A DNA stretch of 64,000 nucleotides from Catenovulum maritimum (GCF_001050375.1 NZ_KQ130492.1:69027-133026), one strand, 5' to 3'; shown: positions 9,001-18,773, numbered from the stretch's first letter. A program made the numbers and translations. Notes: generated by a model not told the origin, from the letters alone.

Positions 9001-10021
9001 TTCTGAAGAAAGTGGATTTGATATTTCGCGCCTAGATGGCGTTGAAAAAGCAGCAATACTATTACTGAGTTTATCAGAAGAAGATGCTGCTCAAATATTA
9101 AAACATTTAGAGCCAAAAGAAGTTCAAAAAGTGGGTATGGCAATGGCGTCAGTCGATGACTTTAGCCAAGCTAAAATTACCGCTATCCACAAACAGTTTA
9201 TTGATGATATACAGCAATTTAGTACCATAGGTTTCCAAAGCACAGAGTTTGTTCGTAAAGCTTTAACTGCCGCTCTAGGTGAAGATAAAGCCGGTAATTT
9301 AATTGAACAAATCGTTATGGGTAGCGGTGCTAAAGGCTTAGATTCGCTTAAATGGATGGATTCTAAGCAGGTAGCTAACATTATTCGAAACGAGCATCCG
9401 CAAATTCAAACTATCGTATTAGCTTACCTTGAACCTGAACAGTCCGCTGAAATTATGAGTCAGTTCTCTGAAAAAGTTCGATTAGACTTAATGATGCGTA
9501 TCGCCAATTTAGAAGAAGTACAGCCAGCTGCATTACAAGAATTGAACGAAATTATGGAGAAACAGTTTGCGGGTCAAGCGGGCGCTCAAGCTGCGAAAAT
9601 GGGCGGCTTGAAAGCTGCTGCGGACATAATGAACTACCTAGACACGAATGTAGAAGGTCAGTTAATGGATTCAATCCGTGAACATGACGAAGAAATGAGT
9701 CAACAAATTCAAGACCTTATGTTTGTTTTTGATAACTTGGCAGATGTGGATGATAAAGGCATACAAGCTATACTTCGCGAAGTACAGCAAGAAGTATTAA
9801 TGCGCGCGATTAAAGGTGCAGATGAAAGCCTTAAAGATAAAATACTGGGTAACATGTCTAAACGTGCTGCCGAATTGCTATCTGATGATTTGGATGCAAT
9901 GGGACCAATTAGAATTAGTGAAGTAGAAGCAGCCCAGAAAGAAATTCTTTCACTTGCACGACGCTTAGCTGACTCAGGCGAAATTATGCTTGGTGGCGGT
10001 GGTGGTGAAGAGTTCTTATAA
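8993..10021 (+). CDS. fliG: Flagellar motor switch protein FliG
   Basis: FliG couples the MS ring to the stator and reverses rotation when CheY-P binds the switch. The 342-residue length is typical. The N-terminal domain begins GVEKAAILLLSLSEEDAA, the middle domain contains NEHPQIQTIVLAYLEPEQS (EHPQ motif), and the C-terminal torque domain contains DDKGIQAILREV and MSKRAAELLSDDLD with the charged residues that meet MotA. The ATG lies inside the end of fliF (8-bp overlap). The C-terminus ends in a glycine-rich GGGGGEEF tail. Confidence 0.97.
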   Translation: MPDSEESGFDISRLDGVEKAAILLLSLSEEDAAQILKHLEPKEVQKVGMAMASVDDFSQAKITAIHKQFIDDIQQFSTIGFQSTEFVRKALTAALGEDKAGNLIEQIVMGSGAKGLDSLKWMDSKQVANIIRNEHPQIQTIVLAYLEPEQSAEIMSQFSEKVRLDLMMRIANLEEVQPAALQELNEIMEKQFAGQAGAQAAKMGGLKAAADIMNYLDTNVEGQLMDSIREHDEEMSQQIQDLMFVFDNLADVDDKGIQAILREVQQEVLMRAIKGADESLKDKILGNMSKRAAELLSDDLDAMGPIRISEVEAAQKEILSLARRLADSGEIMLGGGGGEEFL

Positions 10022-10063
10022 CTTAGTGATTAATTGCCAACCTTTTTGTGGGATCAAAACCTA

Positions 10064-10855
10064 ATGAGTGATGATTTAAAATTTAGACGCTCGATCCCTA
10101 AAGATGATAAAGCGTTAGAAAAACTGAAAACTTGGTCCATTCCTCAAGTCGAGAATGAATTAACCAAAGCCGAACAAGAAAAAACCAATGCTTTAGGTAA
10201 AAGTCGAACTTGGGTTTATGAAGCACCTGAGCCAGAGCCCGAAGAAATAAAGCCACCGACGCTAGAAGAAATAGAAGCGATTCGCAAAGCGGCTTACGAA
10301 GAAGGCTTTGCTGAGGGTAAAGCGGAAGGTTTTGAAGCTGGTCAAGCCGAAGGCAAAGAAGTTGGACATAAAGAAGGTTTTGAAGCTGGCCAAGTAGAAG
10401 GTCACGAAGCTGGATTGGCAAGCGGTACGAGTTTAATGGAAGAGAAAGCTCAAACTTGGAACATGCTGATCGAACAACTCGATAACCCATTAGAGAAAAT
10501 GGATCAAATTGTTGAAATGGAGCTTGTACAATTATGCCAAGCTTTAGCTAAATCTGTCATTAAAACAGAATTAGTAACCAATCAAGATGTTATTTTACAA
10601 AGCCTAAAGTCAGCTGCAGAATTATTACCCTTTAATCATCAAGCCTGCCAAATTTTGGTTAATCCGGAAGACTATCAAGTCATCTCTGAACATTACACTG
10701 AAGAAGACCTCACTAAACGTAACTGGCGAATTCATGCAGATCCGACCATAGCTCGAGGCGGTATTGATATTAAAACTGAACTATCTAGTATCAGTTTTTT
10801 AATGGATGAGCGGATTCAGGAAATATTCGACGAGTTTAATAACCAATCTAATTAA
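10064..10855 (+). CDS. fliH: Flagellar export ATPase regulator FliH
   Basis: FliH binds FliI as a dimer and tethers it to the FliN C-ring, regulating the export ATPase in the cytoplasm. From ATG 10064 (GGGA at 10050-10053) it is 263 residues; the frame opens at a TTG 30 bases earlier, which is not needed. Residues about 80-130 form the glycine-repeat helix of FliH, in which Gly recurs every fourth residue (EGFAEGKAEGFEAGQAEGKE and onward). The C-terminal domain (about 150-263, with ELVQLCQALAKSVIKTEL and WRIHADPTIARGGIDI) is the FliI-binding part. The N-terminus is poorly conserved, as in the family. Confidence 0.9.
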   Translation: MSDDLKFRRSIPKDDKALEKLKTWSIPQVENELTKAEQEKTNALGKSRTWVYEAPEPEPEEIKPPTLEEIEAIRKAAYEEGFAEGKAEGFEAGQAEGKEVGHKEGFEAGQVEGHEAGLASGTSLMEEKAQTWNMLIEQLDNPLEKMDQIVEMELVQLCQALAKSVIKTELVTNQDVILQSLKSAAELLPFNHQACQILVNPEDYQVISEHYTEEDLTKRNWRIHADPTIARGGIDIKTELSSISFLMDERIQEIFDEFNNQSN

Positions 10856-10900
10856 AAAGCCTAGCAAGTGCACTGAGCTAAATTAATTTAATTAGTCAAT

Positions 10901-10917
10901 TTGGCAAAGCACTTGCA
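10901..10917 (+). promoter_or_regulatory. Sigma-54 promoter upstream of fliI
   Basis: TTGGCAAAGCACTTGCA shows -24 GG (10903-10904) and -12 GC (10915-10916) at the canonical sigma-54 spacing. It sits in the 113-bp gap between fliH and fliI, about 50 bp before the fliI start. It implies that fliI-fliJ and possibly later genes have their own RpoN-dependent start inside the cluster. Confidence 0.8.
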
Positions 10918-10968
10918 ACACCACAGAATAATCTTATTTTAGCCATAGTTGCGTCAGGTTTTTGACTT

Positions 10969-12291
10969 ATGTCACTTGCTCAAAGAATTTCACAATATCA
11001 AAGCCAAATACCTAGCTGCCGACCAAAAGTAGCAGGACGGTTAACTCGTGTGGTTGGTTTAACGCTGGAGGCCATCGGTTGCCAAGCTGCTATTGGAGAT
11101 TTATGCCAAGTCGAAACCAGTACAGGCTATATTGATGCTGAAGTTGTGGGCTTTGAAGGCGAAAAAATCTTCTTGATGCCGAATGATACTATTTCGGGTG
11201 TACTACCCGGCGCCAAAGTTATTCCTAAATTAGGTCAAGTTGACTTTCCGTTATCTTCTGAGTTACTCGGTAGAGTAATAGATCCACTTGGTAAACCTTT
11301 AGATGGTAAAGGTAAATTAGCTAAATCAGATGAAAAATATAAATCTGTTAAAATTAATCCATTGAATCGCCGAGCAATTAAACAGCCTTTAGATGTTGGT
11401 ATTAAAGCAATCAATGCTTTATTGACAGTTGGTATGGGGCAAAGAATTGGTTTGTTTGCCGGTTCAGGTGTTGGTAAAAGTGTATTGCTGGGAATGATGA
11501 CTCGAGGTACGGTTGCTGATGTTATCGTGGTTGGATTAATTGGCGAACGTGGTCGAGAAGTTAAAGAATTTATTGATGAAATATTAGGTGAAGAAGGACG
11601 AACTAGAGCCGTTGTTATTGCTGCACCAGCAGATCAAGCGCCAATGGTGCGATTAAAGGGTTGTGAAACCGCATTGACAGTTGCTGAGTACTTCAGAGAC
11701 CAAGGTTTGAATGTTTTATTACTGGTTGATTCTATTACTCGGTATGCGCAGGCACAGCGTGAAATTGCTTTGGCTGTTGGCGAACCTCCTGCAACTAAAG
11801 GATATCCGCCTTCAGTGTTTGCTAAATTACCGGCTTTAGTTGAACGAGCGGGTAATGGTGGAGAAGGTCAGGGCTCAATTACTGCATTTTTTACCGTACT
11901 TTCGGAAGGTGATGATTTACAAGATCCGATAGCGGATGCGACTAGAGCTATATTAGACGGTCATATTGTTTTATCGCGAGATTTAGCCGATCAAGGGCAT
12001 TACCCTGCAATTGATATATCCAAATCTATTAGCCGTGTAATGCCTGCTGTTACTAGCCCTGAACATCAGCAACAAGCTCAAATTGTTAAGCGTTTGTATT
12101 CAGCTTACGAAAATAGCCGAGATTTAATTACTATAGGTGCTTATACCAAAGGATCAGATCCCGTTGTTGATTCTGCGATTAAATTAAAGCCGAAAATGGA
12201 TCAATTTCTTCAACAGGGCATGCTAGACATAATTCCATATGATGATGGTTTAACGAATCTAGCTAATATTACCGCGAGTTTTAGACCCTAA
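10969..12291 (+). CDS. fliI: Flagellum-specific export ATPase FliI
   Basis: The 440-residue F1-beta-like ATPase energises and prepares substrates for the type III flagellar export gate. Walker A is GSGVGKS (residues 165-171), Walker B is [17 protein letters not shown], and the FliI/YscN signature [18 protein letters not shown] follows. The N-terminal beta-barrel ([17 protein letters not shown]) precedes the catalytic domain. Length matches E. coli FliI (457) allowing for a shorter N-terminus. The stop codon shares one base with the fliJ start (TAATG), so fliI and fliJ are coupled. Confidence 0.97.
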   Translation: MSLAQRISQYQSQIPSCRPKVAGRLTRVVGLTLEAIGCQAAIGDLCQVETSTGYIDAEVVGFEGEKIFLMPNDTISGVLPGAKVIPKLGQVDFPLSSELLGRVIDPLGKPLDGKGKLAKSDEKYKSVKINPLNRRAIKQPLDVGIKAINALLTVGMGQRIGLFAGSGVGKSVLLGMMTRGTVADVIVVGLIGERGREVKEFIDEILGEEGRTRAVVIAAPADQAPMVRLKGCETALTVAEYFRDQGLNVLLLVDSITRYAQAQREIALAVGEPPATKGYPPSVFAKLPALVERAGNGGEGQGSITAFFTVLSEGDDLQDPIADATRAILDGHIVLSRDLADQGHYPAIDISKSISRVMPAVTSPEHQQQAQIVKRLYSAYENSRDLITIGAYTKGSDPVVDSAIKLKPKMDQFLQQGMLDIIPYDDGLTNLANITASFRP

Positions 12292-12725
12292 TGGTGAATA
12301 AACAATTACTCCTTATTGCTGAAATTGAGCAAAAAAAAGAAGACCAACTCGCATTGCAGTTTGCTCAAGCTCAGCAAGCTTTAACTGCTCAATATGAAAA
12401 AATGGCTGGTTTAGAAAAATATCAGCGTGATTATATGGAAAATATTATTGAGCAGGGGAAAGGTGGTATCTCTAGTACGAGTATGTCTAGGTTCCAAGCG
12501 TTTGTTTCTCAATTAGATAAAGCCTGCGGACAGCAAAAAGATAATATTGAAAAAGCAGAAAAAGTCGTAGATCAAAGACGTGCTTTATGGTTGCAACAAC
12601 AAAGGAAAAGGAAGTCGATCGAGCTAGTTGTCGAAAAGCAAAAGAAGTTACATCAGGTCAAATTAGGGCGTGAAGAACAAAAAATGTTTGATGAGATAGT
12701 GACTAATAGGTTCGCAAGACGCTAG
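12291..12725 (+). CDS. fliJ: Flagellar export chaperone FliJ
   Basis: The 144-residue protein is almost entirely charged and predicted coiled-coil (LLLIAEIEQKKEDQLALQFA; KAEKVVDQRRALWLQQQRKR), as expected for FliJ. FliJ acts as the stalk of the FliI hexamer and escorts export chaperones to FlhA. Sequence conservation in this family is low; the call rests on size, coiled-coil pattern and position directly after fliI with a one-base overlap. A short promoter region and fliK follow. Confidence 0.88.
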   Translation: MVNKQLLLIAEIEQKKEDQLALQFAQAQQALTAQYEKMAGLEKYQRDYMENIIEQGKGGISSTSMSRFQAFVSQLDKACGQQKDNIEKAEKVVDQRRALWLQQQRKRKSIELVVEKQKKLHQVKLGREEQKMFDEIVTNRFARR

Positions 12726-12739
12726 GGCTTTTTGCTCTT

Positions 12740-12756
12740 TTGGTACGAAAATTGTA
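12740..12756 (+). promoter_or_regulatory. Possible sigma-54 promoter before fliK (degenerate)
   Basis: TTGGTACGAAAATTGTA keeps the -24 GG and TTG at correct spacing, but the -12 GC is GT. It falls in the 131-bp gap between fliJ and fliK, where a promoter is expected. Given the good sites before fliE and fliI it is a reasonable candidate, but weak on sequence alone. Confidence 0.4.
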
Positions 12757-12856
12757 ACACATTTAAATACGTTACTAAGTTAGTCAGAATTTTTACTAAA
12801 AAATTATTATTATATTTTAACTAATTGAATTTTATTGTTATTTTTGAGAGGGTGAA

Positions 12857-15187
12857 ATGCAGTACATTGCCAATACACAACCAAATATTGCCGCATTAAC
12901 TGTAGCTAAAACAAATAAGCCTGCTGAGGTTGTTTCAGACTCGAAGGAATTTGATAATTTAATCAATCAGGAACAGCTAAAGCATCAAGCATATCAGGAT
13001 AAGCCATCTCCTCGATCAGCTAACCGACCTATCGAAAATTCAGTGCCTAAACAAGAAGCAGCCTCGACTTCGAAAAACCCTCAAAGTCATACTGAAAATG
13101 CGACTGATACGAATGCAAAAAATACTCAGGGAGAAAATAAACAGATTCAATCTGAGGCTGATTCAAATAAAGCGACAGAAAATAAATCAGCAGAAGGTAA
13201 AACATCAGATTCGACAAAGCCGAATCCGGCATTAGTTTCAGAGAACAAAGAAAAAACATCAAAAAATGAAGCAGAATCGAAAGCGGATTTTAAAGATAAT
13301 AATTTGGATAACACTAACTTAGAATCCTCTGACGAAGCATCCACTGAATTCGATTTACTCAGCTTTCTGAATAATTCTCAACAAGTTAAAACCGATACTA
13401 AGTTTTCAGCAGAGTCAAAAGCCACTAAAAATGCAGATGTTTCGGTAATTAGTAAAGCTATCTTAGTTGAAAAAGAAGCTGGTAAAGCTGAAGCCACCGG
13501 AGAACTAACCAAAAAAGCAGGGTTAGATGGTTTATTTGAGACTGCAAACAAGGCTAAATCTGTTTTTAATGCCAGCACCAATGAATTCGCAAAGCACTTA
13601 CCCAAACAAAGTGAAAAACCTGCTAGTTCAGATGCAGTGGATTTGTTAACCGCAAGCAAAGGTAAACAAAGTGAGGAAAAGCCGGTCGAGACTAAGTCTG
13701 TGATGATTGATAACTTGGGCTTGAAGAATCAAGATTCACTTAAAGAAACAGATTCGGGTAAATCACATGCTGCCAAGACAGATATAAAAGAAGCAATAAA
13801 ATCAGAAGCTAAACCAGAATCTAAATTAGAGACTAAAACAGAAGCTAAAACAGAAGCTAAAACAGACCAAGATAAGGCTGAAGTTGAAAAATTGGATACT
13901 AAGCTGGCAGCTAAAGGTACAGATAGTACAGAGACCAATTTAAAAGGTGATGAACAGGTAAAAGACAGTCAGGAAGCAAAACTAGCGAAAGCCAAAGATT
14001 CAGAATTGAGCCAGTTAGATAAAGTAAATGAAAAGCTGAACGATAAGAAAAATAGCGAAGACGAAAAACAGGCGGCACAAGTAAAAGTAGATAATCAAGC
14101 TAAGCCTGATGCTCAAACCGTCGTAATGGTGGATAAAAAAGCCAATCAAACCGAAGAGAATTTGAAGGACGGTAAAACTCAGTTAAGCCAAGAAGAACTA
14201 AATCAAGTGAAATTAAAACCAGCACAGGATGGAACTGAAGGCGAGAGCAAGCCCGTTAAATCGGAAGCTGAAAATAAACCTGCAGAAGCTAATAAAGGCC
14301 AATTAACTAAAACCGAAATTGATAAATTAAATCAAGACGCAGTTAAAGATAAATTGAATAATGAAAAATTCGCAGCTGAATCTAGATTGGCCGAGAATCA
14401 AGTTGCTAATAGTCAGGAGGGCGAAGTTAAAAACCAAGATGTTATCCAAGCAAAAGACACTAAATCGAACCTGAGTAGCAAAAACCAAAACCAGCAGGGA
14501 CAAGCTGACGCTAAATTGACTAAACAAGAAAATTTAGAAAAACAATCAACTAAGCCAGACCAAGTGGCAGAACAAAGATCGAATCAAGCGGAAATTGAAC
14601 AAATACAAATGAGCCAGTTTGCAAATCAATCAGCTCAGGTAGAACAAAGAAGCCAGCAGCTAAATACTCTTGCTGCAACGGCTACTACTCAAGTTACGCA
14701 AACAGAACAGCAAATTAAACAAGCAGAAAAGGTACTGGAAAAACAAACCTACAGTTTGAAAGAGCAGATTCAGTTAAGTAAACCAGAAGCCGCATCCCAA
14801 CTGAATGATTCGGTCAAATTTATGATGAACTCAAGCTCCCAAATGGCCGAGCTGAGGTTAGATCCGCCAGAATTAGGTAAAATGCAGATCAAAATTAGTA
14901 TGAATGGTGATGTTGCAAGCGTTAGCATGGTGGTGCAGAATCAGCAAGCTAAAGAAATGCTAGATCAAGCAGTGCCTAAACTGAAAGAATTACTTGAAGA
15001 GCAAGGGATACAGTTAGGTGAATCACATGTTTCACAGCAGCAACAAGAATCGGGTGGTAAATCGGCTACTGGTCGGAATGGTCAAGGAGCTAATCCAGAT
15101 AATACGACTGGAATAGACGGAGGCGAAATAATCTCTGAGCAAAAAATTGTTAATGGTCACCTAGGTGAAGTTGATTATTATGCATAA
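12857..15187 (+). CDS. fliK: Flagellar hook-length control protein FliK (long, low-complexity)
   Basis: FliK is exported and acts as a molecular ruler that ends hook growth and switches the export gate to filament substrates. At 776 residues it is much longer than E. coli FliK (405). Residues about 15-640 are a low-complexity stretch rich in K, E, A, S, Q and N, with tandem units such as ETKTEAKTEAKT, and no cysteine. The conserved C-terminal Flg_hook domain lies at about 645-730 (MAELRLDPPELGKMQIKISM, then KLKELLEEQGIQL), followed by a Q/G-rich tail. The ATG at 12857 has GAGAGGG upstream. The identity is firm from the C-terminal domain and position; the expansion is notable for a ruler. Confidence 0.92.
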   Translation: MQYIANTQPNIAALTVAKTNKPAEVVSDSKEFDNLINQEQLKHQAYQDKPSPRSANRPIENSVPKQEAASTSKNPQSHTENATDTNAKNTQGENKQIQSEADSNKATENKSAEGKTSDSTKPNPALVSENKEKTSKNEAESKADFKDNNLDNTNLESSDEASTEFDLLSFLNNSQQVKTDTKFSAESKATKNADVSVISKAILVEKEAGKAEATGELTKKAGLDGLFETANKAKSVFNASTNEFAKHLPKQSEKPASSDAVDLLTASKGKQSEEKPVETKSVMIDNLGLKNQDSLKETDSGKSHAAKTDIKEAIKSEAKPESKLETKTEAKTEAKTDQDKAEVEKLDTKLAAKGTDSTETNLKGDEQVKDSQEAKLAKAKDSELSQLDKVNEKLNDKKNSEDEKQAAQVKVDNQAKPDAQTVVMVDKKANQTEENLKDGKTQLSQEELNQVKLKPAQDGTEGESKPVKSEAENKPAEANKGQLTKTEIDKLNQDAVKDKLNNEKFAAESRLAENQVANSQEGEVKNQDVIQAKDTKSNLSSKNQNQQGQADAKLTKQENLEKQSTKPDQVAEQRSNQAEIEQIQMSQFANQSAQVEQRSQQLNTLAATATTQVTQTEQQIKQAEKVLEKQTYSLKEQIQLSKPEAASQLNDSVKFMMNSSSQMAELRLDPPELGKMQIKISMNGDVASVSMVVQNQQAKEMLDQAVPKLKELLEEQGIQLGESHVSQQQQESGGKSATGRNGQGANPDNTTGIDGGEIISEQKIVNGHLGEVDYYA

Positions 15188-15270
15188 AATGATTTTGCTT
15201 CGCTAAAAATCCGTTAAACTAAGATAAGTTATCAAAATTGTTGTGAAAATTTTAATCAGGAGATTTTTCC

Positions 15271-15813
15271 ATGGCGGCAGAACAAGAAAAAGAAGAACTA
15301 CAAGTAGAAGAATCAGGCGGTAAGAAAAAGCTCATTATCATAGTTGCAGCTGTACTTGTCATTGTTTTAGGTGCTGGTGCTTTTTTCTTTATGAGTGGTA
15401 GCGATGAAAGTGAAGCGGCAACTGCTGAAGAAGTTACGTTAGACGAAGCCCCCGCTGTTGCAGAAAATGCGGCACCAGCTTCGGTTGATTTAGGTAGTGC
15501 TTTATATGTCGCTATGCCGAGGCCTTTTGTATTTAACGTTCCAGGCGCGAGTCGCGATAGATTAGTACAAATTAAAGTTCAGTTATTAGTTCGTGGTGCA
15601 GACAATGAAGAAGCAGCTAAAAAACACATACCTTTAATTGAAGGTACATTATTACGAGTGTTTAGTGGCGCAAGTGCTGATGAATTGGGTACAACTGCGG
15701 GTAAAGACGCATTAAAAGCGGGTTCATTGAAAGCGGTTCAAGATGAATTATTAGGTATTTCTGGTAGAACAGTCATTGAAAATGTACTCTTTACCGGCTT
15801 TGTAATGCAGTAA
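15271..15813 (+). CDS. fliL: Flagellar basal body-associated protein FliL
   Basis: The 180-residue single-pass inner-membrane protein has an acidic/lysine-rich cytoplasmic head, a TM segment at about residues 24-46 (LIIIVAAVLVIVLGAGAFFF) and a periplasmic domain. The family pattern is visible: ALYVAMPRPFVFNV near residue 70 and a C-terminal TGFVMQ. FliL rings surround the stator and support torque. The ATG has CAGGAG upstream. It leads the fliL-M-N-O-P-Q-R-flhB run. Confidence 0.93.
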   Translation: MAAEQEKEELQVEESGGKKKLIIIVAAVLVIVLGAGAFFFMSGSDESEAATAEEVTLDEAPAVAENAAPASVDLGSALYVAMPRPFVFNVPGASRDRLVQIKVQLLVRGADNEEAAKKHIPLIEGTLLRVFSGASADELGTTAGKDALKAGSLKAVQDELLGISGRTVIENVLFTGFVMQ

Positions 15814-15843
15814 GCGTTAAAACAAGAAAAACGAATTTAAACT

Positions 15844-16917
15844 ATGACAGACCTATTATCCCAAGACGAAATTGATGCGCTACTACATGGTGTCGACGAT
15901 GTTGAAGAAGAAGATGTAGAGGAATCGGCTGGTACCCCTGGAAGCTCGGTTGCTAATGCATCTGAATACGACTTTTCGTCTCAAGATCGAATCGTTCGTG
16001 GCCGTATGCCCACATTAGAAATTGTAAACGAGCGATTTGCCCGTCATATGCGGATAAGTTTGTTTAATATGATGCGCCGAACAGCTGAAGTCTCAATTAA
16101 TGGGGTTCAGATGATAAAGTTTGGTGAATATGTCCATACACTGTTCGTACCAACGAGTTTAAACATGGTTAGATTTCGTCCGTTAAAAGGAACGGGCTTA
16201 ATCACAATGGAAGCTAGGCTAGTGTTTATCCTAGTGGATAATTTTTTTGGTGGTGATGGTCGTTATCATGCCAAAATTGAAGGTCGAGAGTTTACCCCAA
16301 CAGAAAGACGGATCATTCAGATGCTACTTAAACTAGTATTTGAAGATTATAAAGAAGCTTGGGCACCTGTTATGGATGTATCTTTTGAATACTTAGATTC
16401 TGAAGTAAATCCAGCTATGGCTAATATCGTTAGCCCAACCGAAGTAGTTGTCATCAGCTCTTTTCATATTGAATTAGATGGCGGTGGTGGGGATTTTCAT
16501 ATTTGTTTACCTTACTCTATGCTGGAACCGATTCGAGAACTACTTGATGCTGGTGTTCAATCAGACAAGGAAGATACAGATCTTAGATGGAGTAAAGCGC
16601 TTAGAGATGAGATCATGGACGTTAAGGTAGACGTCATGGCTAAATTACTGGAATTTGAACTTTCACTTCAAGAGATCATGGATTTAAAGCCAGGGGACGT
16701 TATCCCTGTGGAAATGCCAGATCATGTGACAGTCTTCATTGAAGATTTACCGACATACAGAGGTAAAATGGGACAGTCACGTGAGAGCTTGGCAATTAAG
16801 ATTACTGAAAAAATTAAACGACCAGCTTCGGTTAAATCTGAACTTCAGATGGTAACTCGAGGTGGTAGACGAATTGATGCAGAAGCAGAGCTGCGAGAAT
16901 TAGAAGATTTTGAATAA
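15844..16917 (+). CDS. fliM: Flagellar motor switch protein FliM
   Basis: FliM forms the wall of the C-ring and binds CheY-P. The 357-residue product starts MTDLLSQDEIDALLHGV, the classic CheY-P-binding N-terminal peptide. The middle CheC-like domain (YDFSSQDRIVRGRMPTLEIV onward) and a C-terminal SpoA domain (about 260-330, LKPGDVIPVEMPDHVTVFIE) follow. Length is somewhat greater than E. coli FliM (334), with an acidic linker near residues 17-35. It lies 30 bp after fliL and 27 bp before fliN, in the same operon. Confidence 0.97.
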   Translation: MTDLLSQDEIDALLHGVDDVEEEDVEESAGTPGSSVANASEYDFSSQDRIVRGRMPTLEIVNERFARHMRISLFNMMRRTAEVSINGVQMIKFGEYVHTLFVPTSLNMVRFRPLKGTGLITMEARLVFILVDNFFGGDGRYHAKIEGREFTPTERRIIQMLLKLVFEDYKEAWAPVMDVSFEYLDSEVNPAMANIVSPTEVVVISSFHIELDGGGGDFHICLPYSMLEPIRELLDAGVQSDKEDTDLRWSKALRDEIMDVKVDVMAKLLEFELSLQEIMDLKPGDVIPVEMPDHVTVFIEDLPTYRGKMGQSRESLAIKITEKIKRPASVKSELQMVTRGGRRIDAEAELRELEDFE

Positions 16918-16944
16918 TTGGCCTAGCCAAGTAGAGAGTATGTT

Positions 16945-17349
16945 ATGAGTGATGATATGGACGATTGGGCAGCAGCAATGGCTGAACAAGCTGAAGCTGA
17001 AGAGAATGAAGCAGGCGGTGAAGGCGATGCTCAATTAGCTGAATTAGAAGAGTTAAGTGAAGATGGTCCACCCATTTCAGCTGAAGAAAAACGCAAACTA
17101 GACACAATTTTAGATATCCCTGTGACCATCTCTATGGAAGTAGGGCGCAGTCAGATTAGCATTCGCAATCTTTTACAGCTAAACCAAGGTTCAGTGGTTG
17201 AATTGGATAGAGTAGCAGGTGAGCCTTTAGATGTTTTAGTTAATGGTACGCTTATCGCTCATGGTGAGGTTGTTGTAGTTAATGACAAATTTGGTATTCG
17301 TTTAACCGATGTAATCAGTCAAATTGAACGCATTAAGAAACTTAAATAA
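16945..17349 (+). CDS. fliN: Flagellar motor switch protein FliN
   Basis: The 134-residue C-ring base protein has an acidic N-terminal tail (about residues 1-50) and a SpoA domain (about 55-130: DIPVTISMEVGRSQISIRNL, VELDRVAGEPLDVLVNG, FGIRLTDVISQIERIKKL). FliN tetramers anchor the FliH-FliI export complex and complete the switch with FliM and FliG. Length and arrangement match FliN of polar flagellar systems. fliO begins immediately after its stop codon. Confidence 0.96.
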   Translation: MSDDMDDWAAAMAEQAEAEENEAGGEGDAQLAELEELSEDGPPISAEEKRKLDTILDIPVTISMEVGRSQISIRNLLQLNQGSVVELDRVAGEPLDVLVNGTLIAHGEVVVVNDKFGIRLTDVISQIERIKKLK

Positions 17350-17350
17350 C

Positions 17351-17728
17351 GTGAAATTTTTCAGCGCTTTTATTCTAGTTTTAATGGTGTTTCCTGCCTT
17401 TGCAGAAGCACCAACGCTGGCTACGTCCATTCCTACTTTATTATTGTCATTAATTGCTATGTTAGCTTTGATTTTTGTCTTAGCAACTTTAGTCAAGAAA
17501 ACTAATCTAGGCCAGATGAAGTCGGGTGCAATGCGGGTGGTTTCAGTTTTGCCTTTAACGGCTAGAGAGAAAGTGATATTGATTGAAGTTGGAGATAAAC
17601 AAATGTTACTTGGCGTTTCTGCTCAGTCAGTTAACTTACTTAAAGAGCTTGATGAAAAAGTAACCGTACCCGAAACAGACTTTCGTCAAACTATGTCTCA
17701 ATTTTTGTCTAAAGGGAACAAAGCATGA
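17351..17728 (+). CDS. fliO: Flagellar biosynthetic protein FliO
   Basis: FliO is a small membrane protein that aids assembly of the FliP-FliQ-FliR export gate. From GTG 17351, one base after the fliN stop, it is 125 residues. An in-frame TTG at 17324 lies inside fliN and would bury the signal-like start. The N-terminus is hydrophobic ([19 protein letters not shown]), a second TM lies at about 33-52, and the cytoplasmic domain has the FliO pattern [20 protein letters not shown]. It overlaps fliP by 4 bp (ATGA). Confidence 0.88.
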   Translation: MKFFSAFILVLMVFPAFAEAPTLATSIPTLLLSLIAMLALIFVLATLVKKTNLGQMKSGAMRVVSVLPLTAREKVILIEVGDKQMLLGVSAQSVNLLKELDEKVTVPETDFRQTMSQFLSKGNKA

Positions 17729-18465
17729 TAAGGATTTTGCTACTCGCGTTGTTATGTTTTAGTCCAAGTTTATTTGCTGACACTGGGATCCCTGCATTTA
17801 CGGTTGCAGATAATGCCGATGGCGGTAAAGACTACACTATCACTTTACAAGTCGTTGCTTTAATGACAATGCTGAGCTTCATACCAGCTGTTGTGATTAT
17901 GATGACATCTTTTACTCGTATCGTTATTGTTTTGGGTATTTTAAGGCAAGCAATTGGTTTACAGCAATCTCCTTCAAATCAGGTCTTAGTTGGCATCTCT
18001 TTATTCTTAACTTTTTTTATTATGACGCCTGTCTTAGAAGAGATAAACAGCAAAGCAATTCAGCCGTATATTGAAGAGCAAATGACAGCTAAAGAAGCAT
18101 TTAATATTGCTCAATTTCCATTACGTGCTTTTATGTTGCAACAAACTCGGGTTAAGGATATTGCAACTTTTGCGGAAATAGCTGGCTATGAAAATTTAGA
18201 TGGGCCAGATGATGTGCCAATGCGGGTTTTAATTCCTGCTTTTGTCACAAGTGAGCTTAAAACTGCATTCCAAATTGGCTTTATGCTGTTTATTCCTTTT
18301 TTAATCCTTGATTTGGTTGTTGCATCTGTACTCATGGCCATGGGTATGATGATGTTATCCCCTATGATGGTCTCCTTACCATTTAAACTCATGCTGTTTG
18401 TGTTAGTTGATGGCTGGAATTTAACCATGGGCACATTAGCGACCAGTTTTGGCGTTGGGACCTAG
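17725..18465 (+). CDS. fliP: Flagellar export gate protein FliP
   Basis: FliP is the pentameric core of the flagellar export gate in the inner membrane. The 246-residue product has a signal peptide (to about residue 18, LFA-DTG). The family's hydrophobic segments are visible: [40 protein letters not shown] and, toward the C-terminus, [20 protein letters not shown]. Length matches E. coli FliP (245). The start overlaps the fliO stop by 4 bp. Confidence 0.97.
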   Translation: MIRILLLALLCFSPSLFADTGIPAFTVADNADGGKDYTITLQVVALMTMLSFIPAVVIMMTSFTRIVIVLGILRQAIGLQQSPSNQVLVGISLFLTFFIMTPVLEEINSKAIQPYIEEQMTAKEAFNIAQFPLRAFMLQQTRVKDIATFAEIAGYENLDGPDDVPMRVLIPAFVTSELKTAFQIGFMLFIPFLILDLVVASVLMAMGMMMLSPMMVSLPFKLMLFVLVDGWNLTMGTLATSFGVGT

Positions 18466-18503
18466 CTATTATACATTCACCTTCAATTATTTGAGGCAAA
18501 CAG

Positions 18504-18773
18504 ATGCAACCAGAAATATTTGTAGATATTTTACAAGAAGCCATGTTTATGGTTATGCTGCTTGTTAGTTTAGTTATTGTGCCAAGCTTAGTTGTGGGTT
18601 TAATCGTGTCAATTTTCCAAGCAGCAACCTCGATTAATGAACAAACCCTAAGTTTCTTACCTAGATTATTAGTGACACTAGCAGCGATTATGTATGGTGG
18701 CCACTGGGGAATTGGGCGAATGATGGAGTATACAATAGATATGTTTAATCGCGTTTCCCAAGTTGTTGGCTAA
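18504..18773 (+). CDS. fliQ: Flagellar export gate protein FliQ
   Basis: FliQ is the small two-helix component of the export gate. The 89-residue protein has two membrane segments (about 14-38 and 52-72) and the family pattern LIVSIFQAATSINEQTLSFL, followed by PRLLVTLAAIMYGGHW. It begins with GAGGCAAAC upstream of ATG 18504, and its stop shares a base with the fliR start. Confidence 0.96.
   Translation: MQPEIFVDILQEAMFMVMLLVSLVIVPSLVVGLIVSIFQAATSINEQTLSFLPRLLVTLAAIMYGGHWGIGRMMEYTIDMFNRVSQVVG

Noticed and set aside
10098..10490. 130-codon ORF opposite fliH
   Set aside because: Mirror frame of the FliH glycine repeat and charged region; no start signal.
15187..15270. Possible sigma-28 promoter before fliL (TAAA ... 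GATAA)
   Set aside because: Spacing is about 3 bp short and the -10 lacks GCC; fliL is not normally a FliA target.
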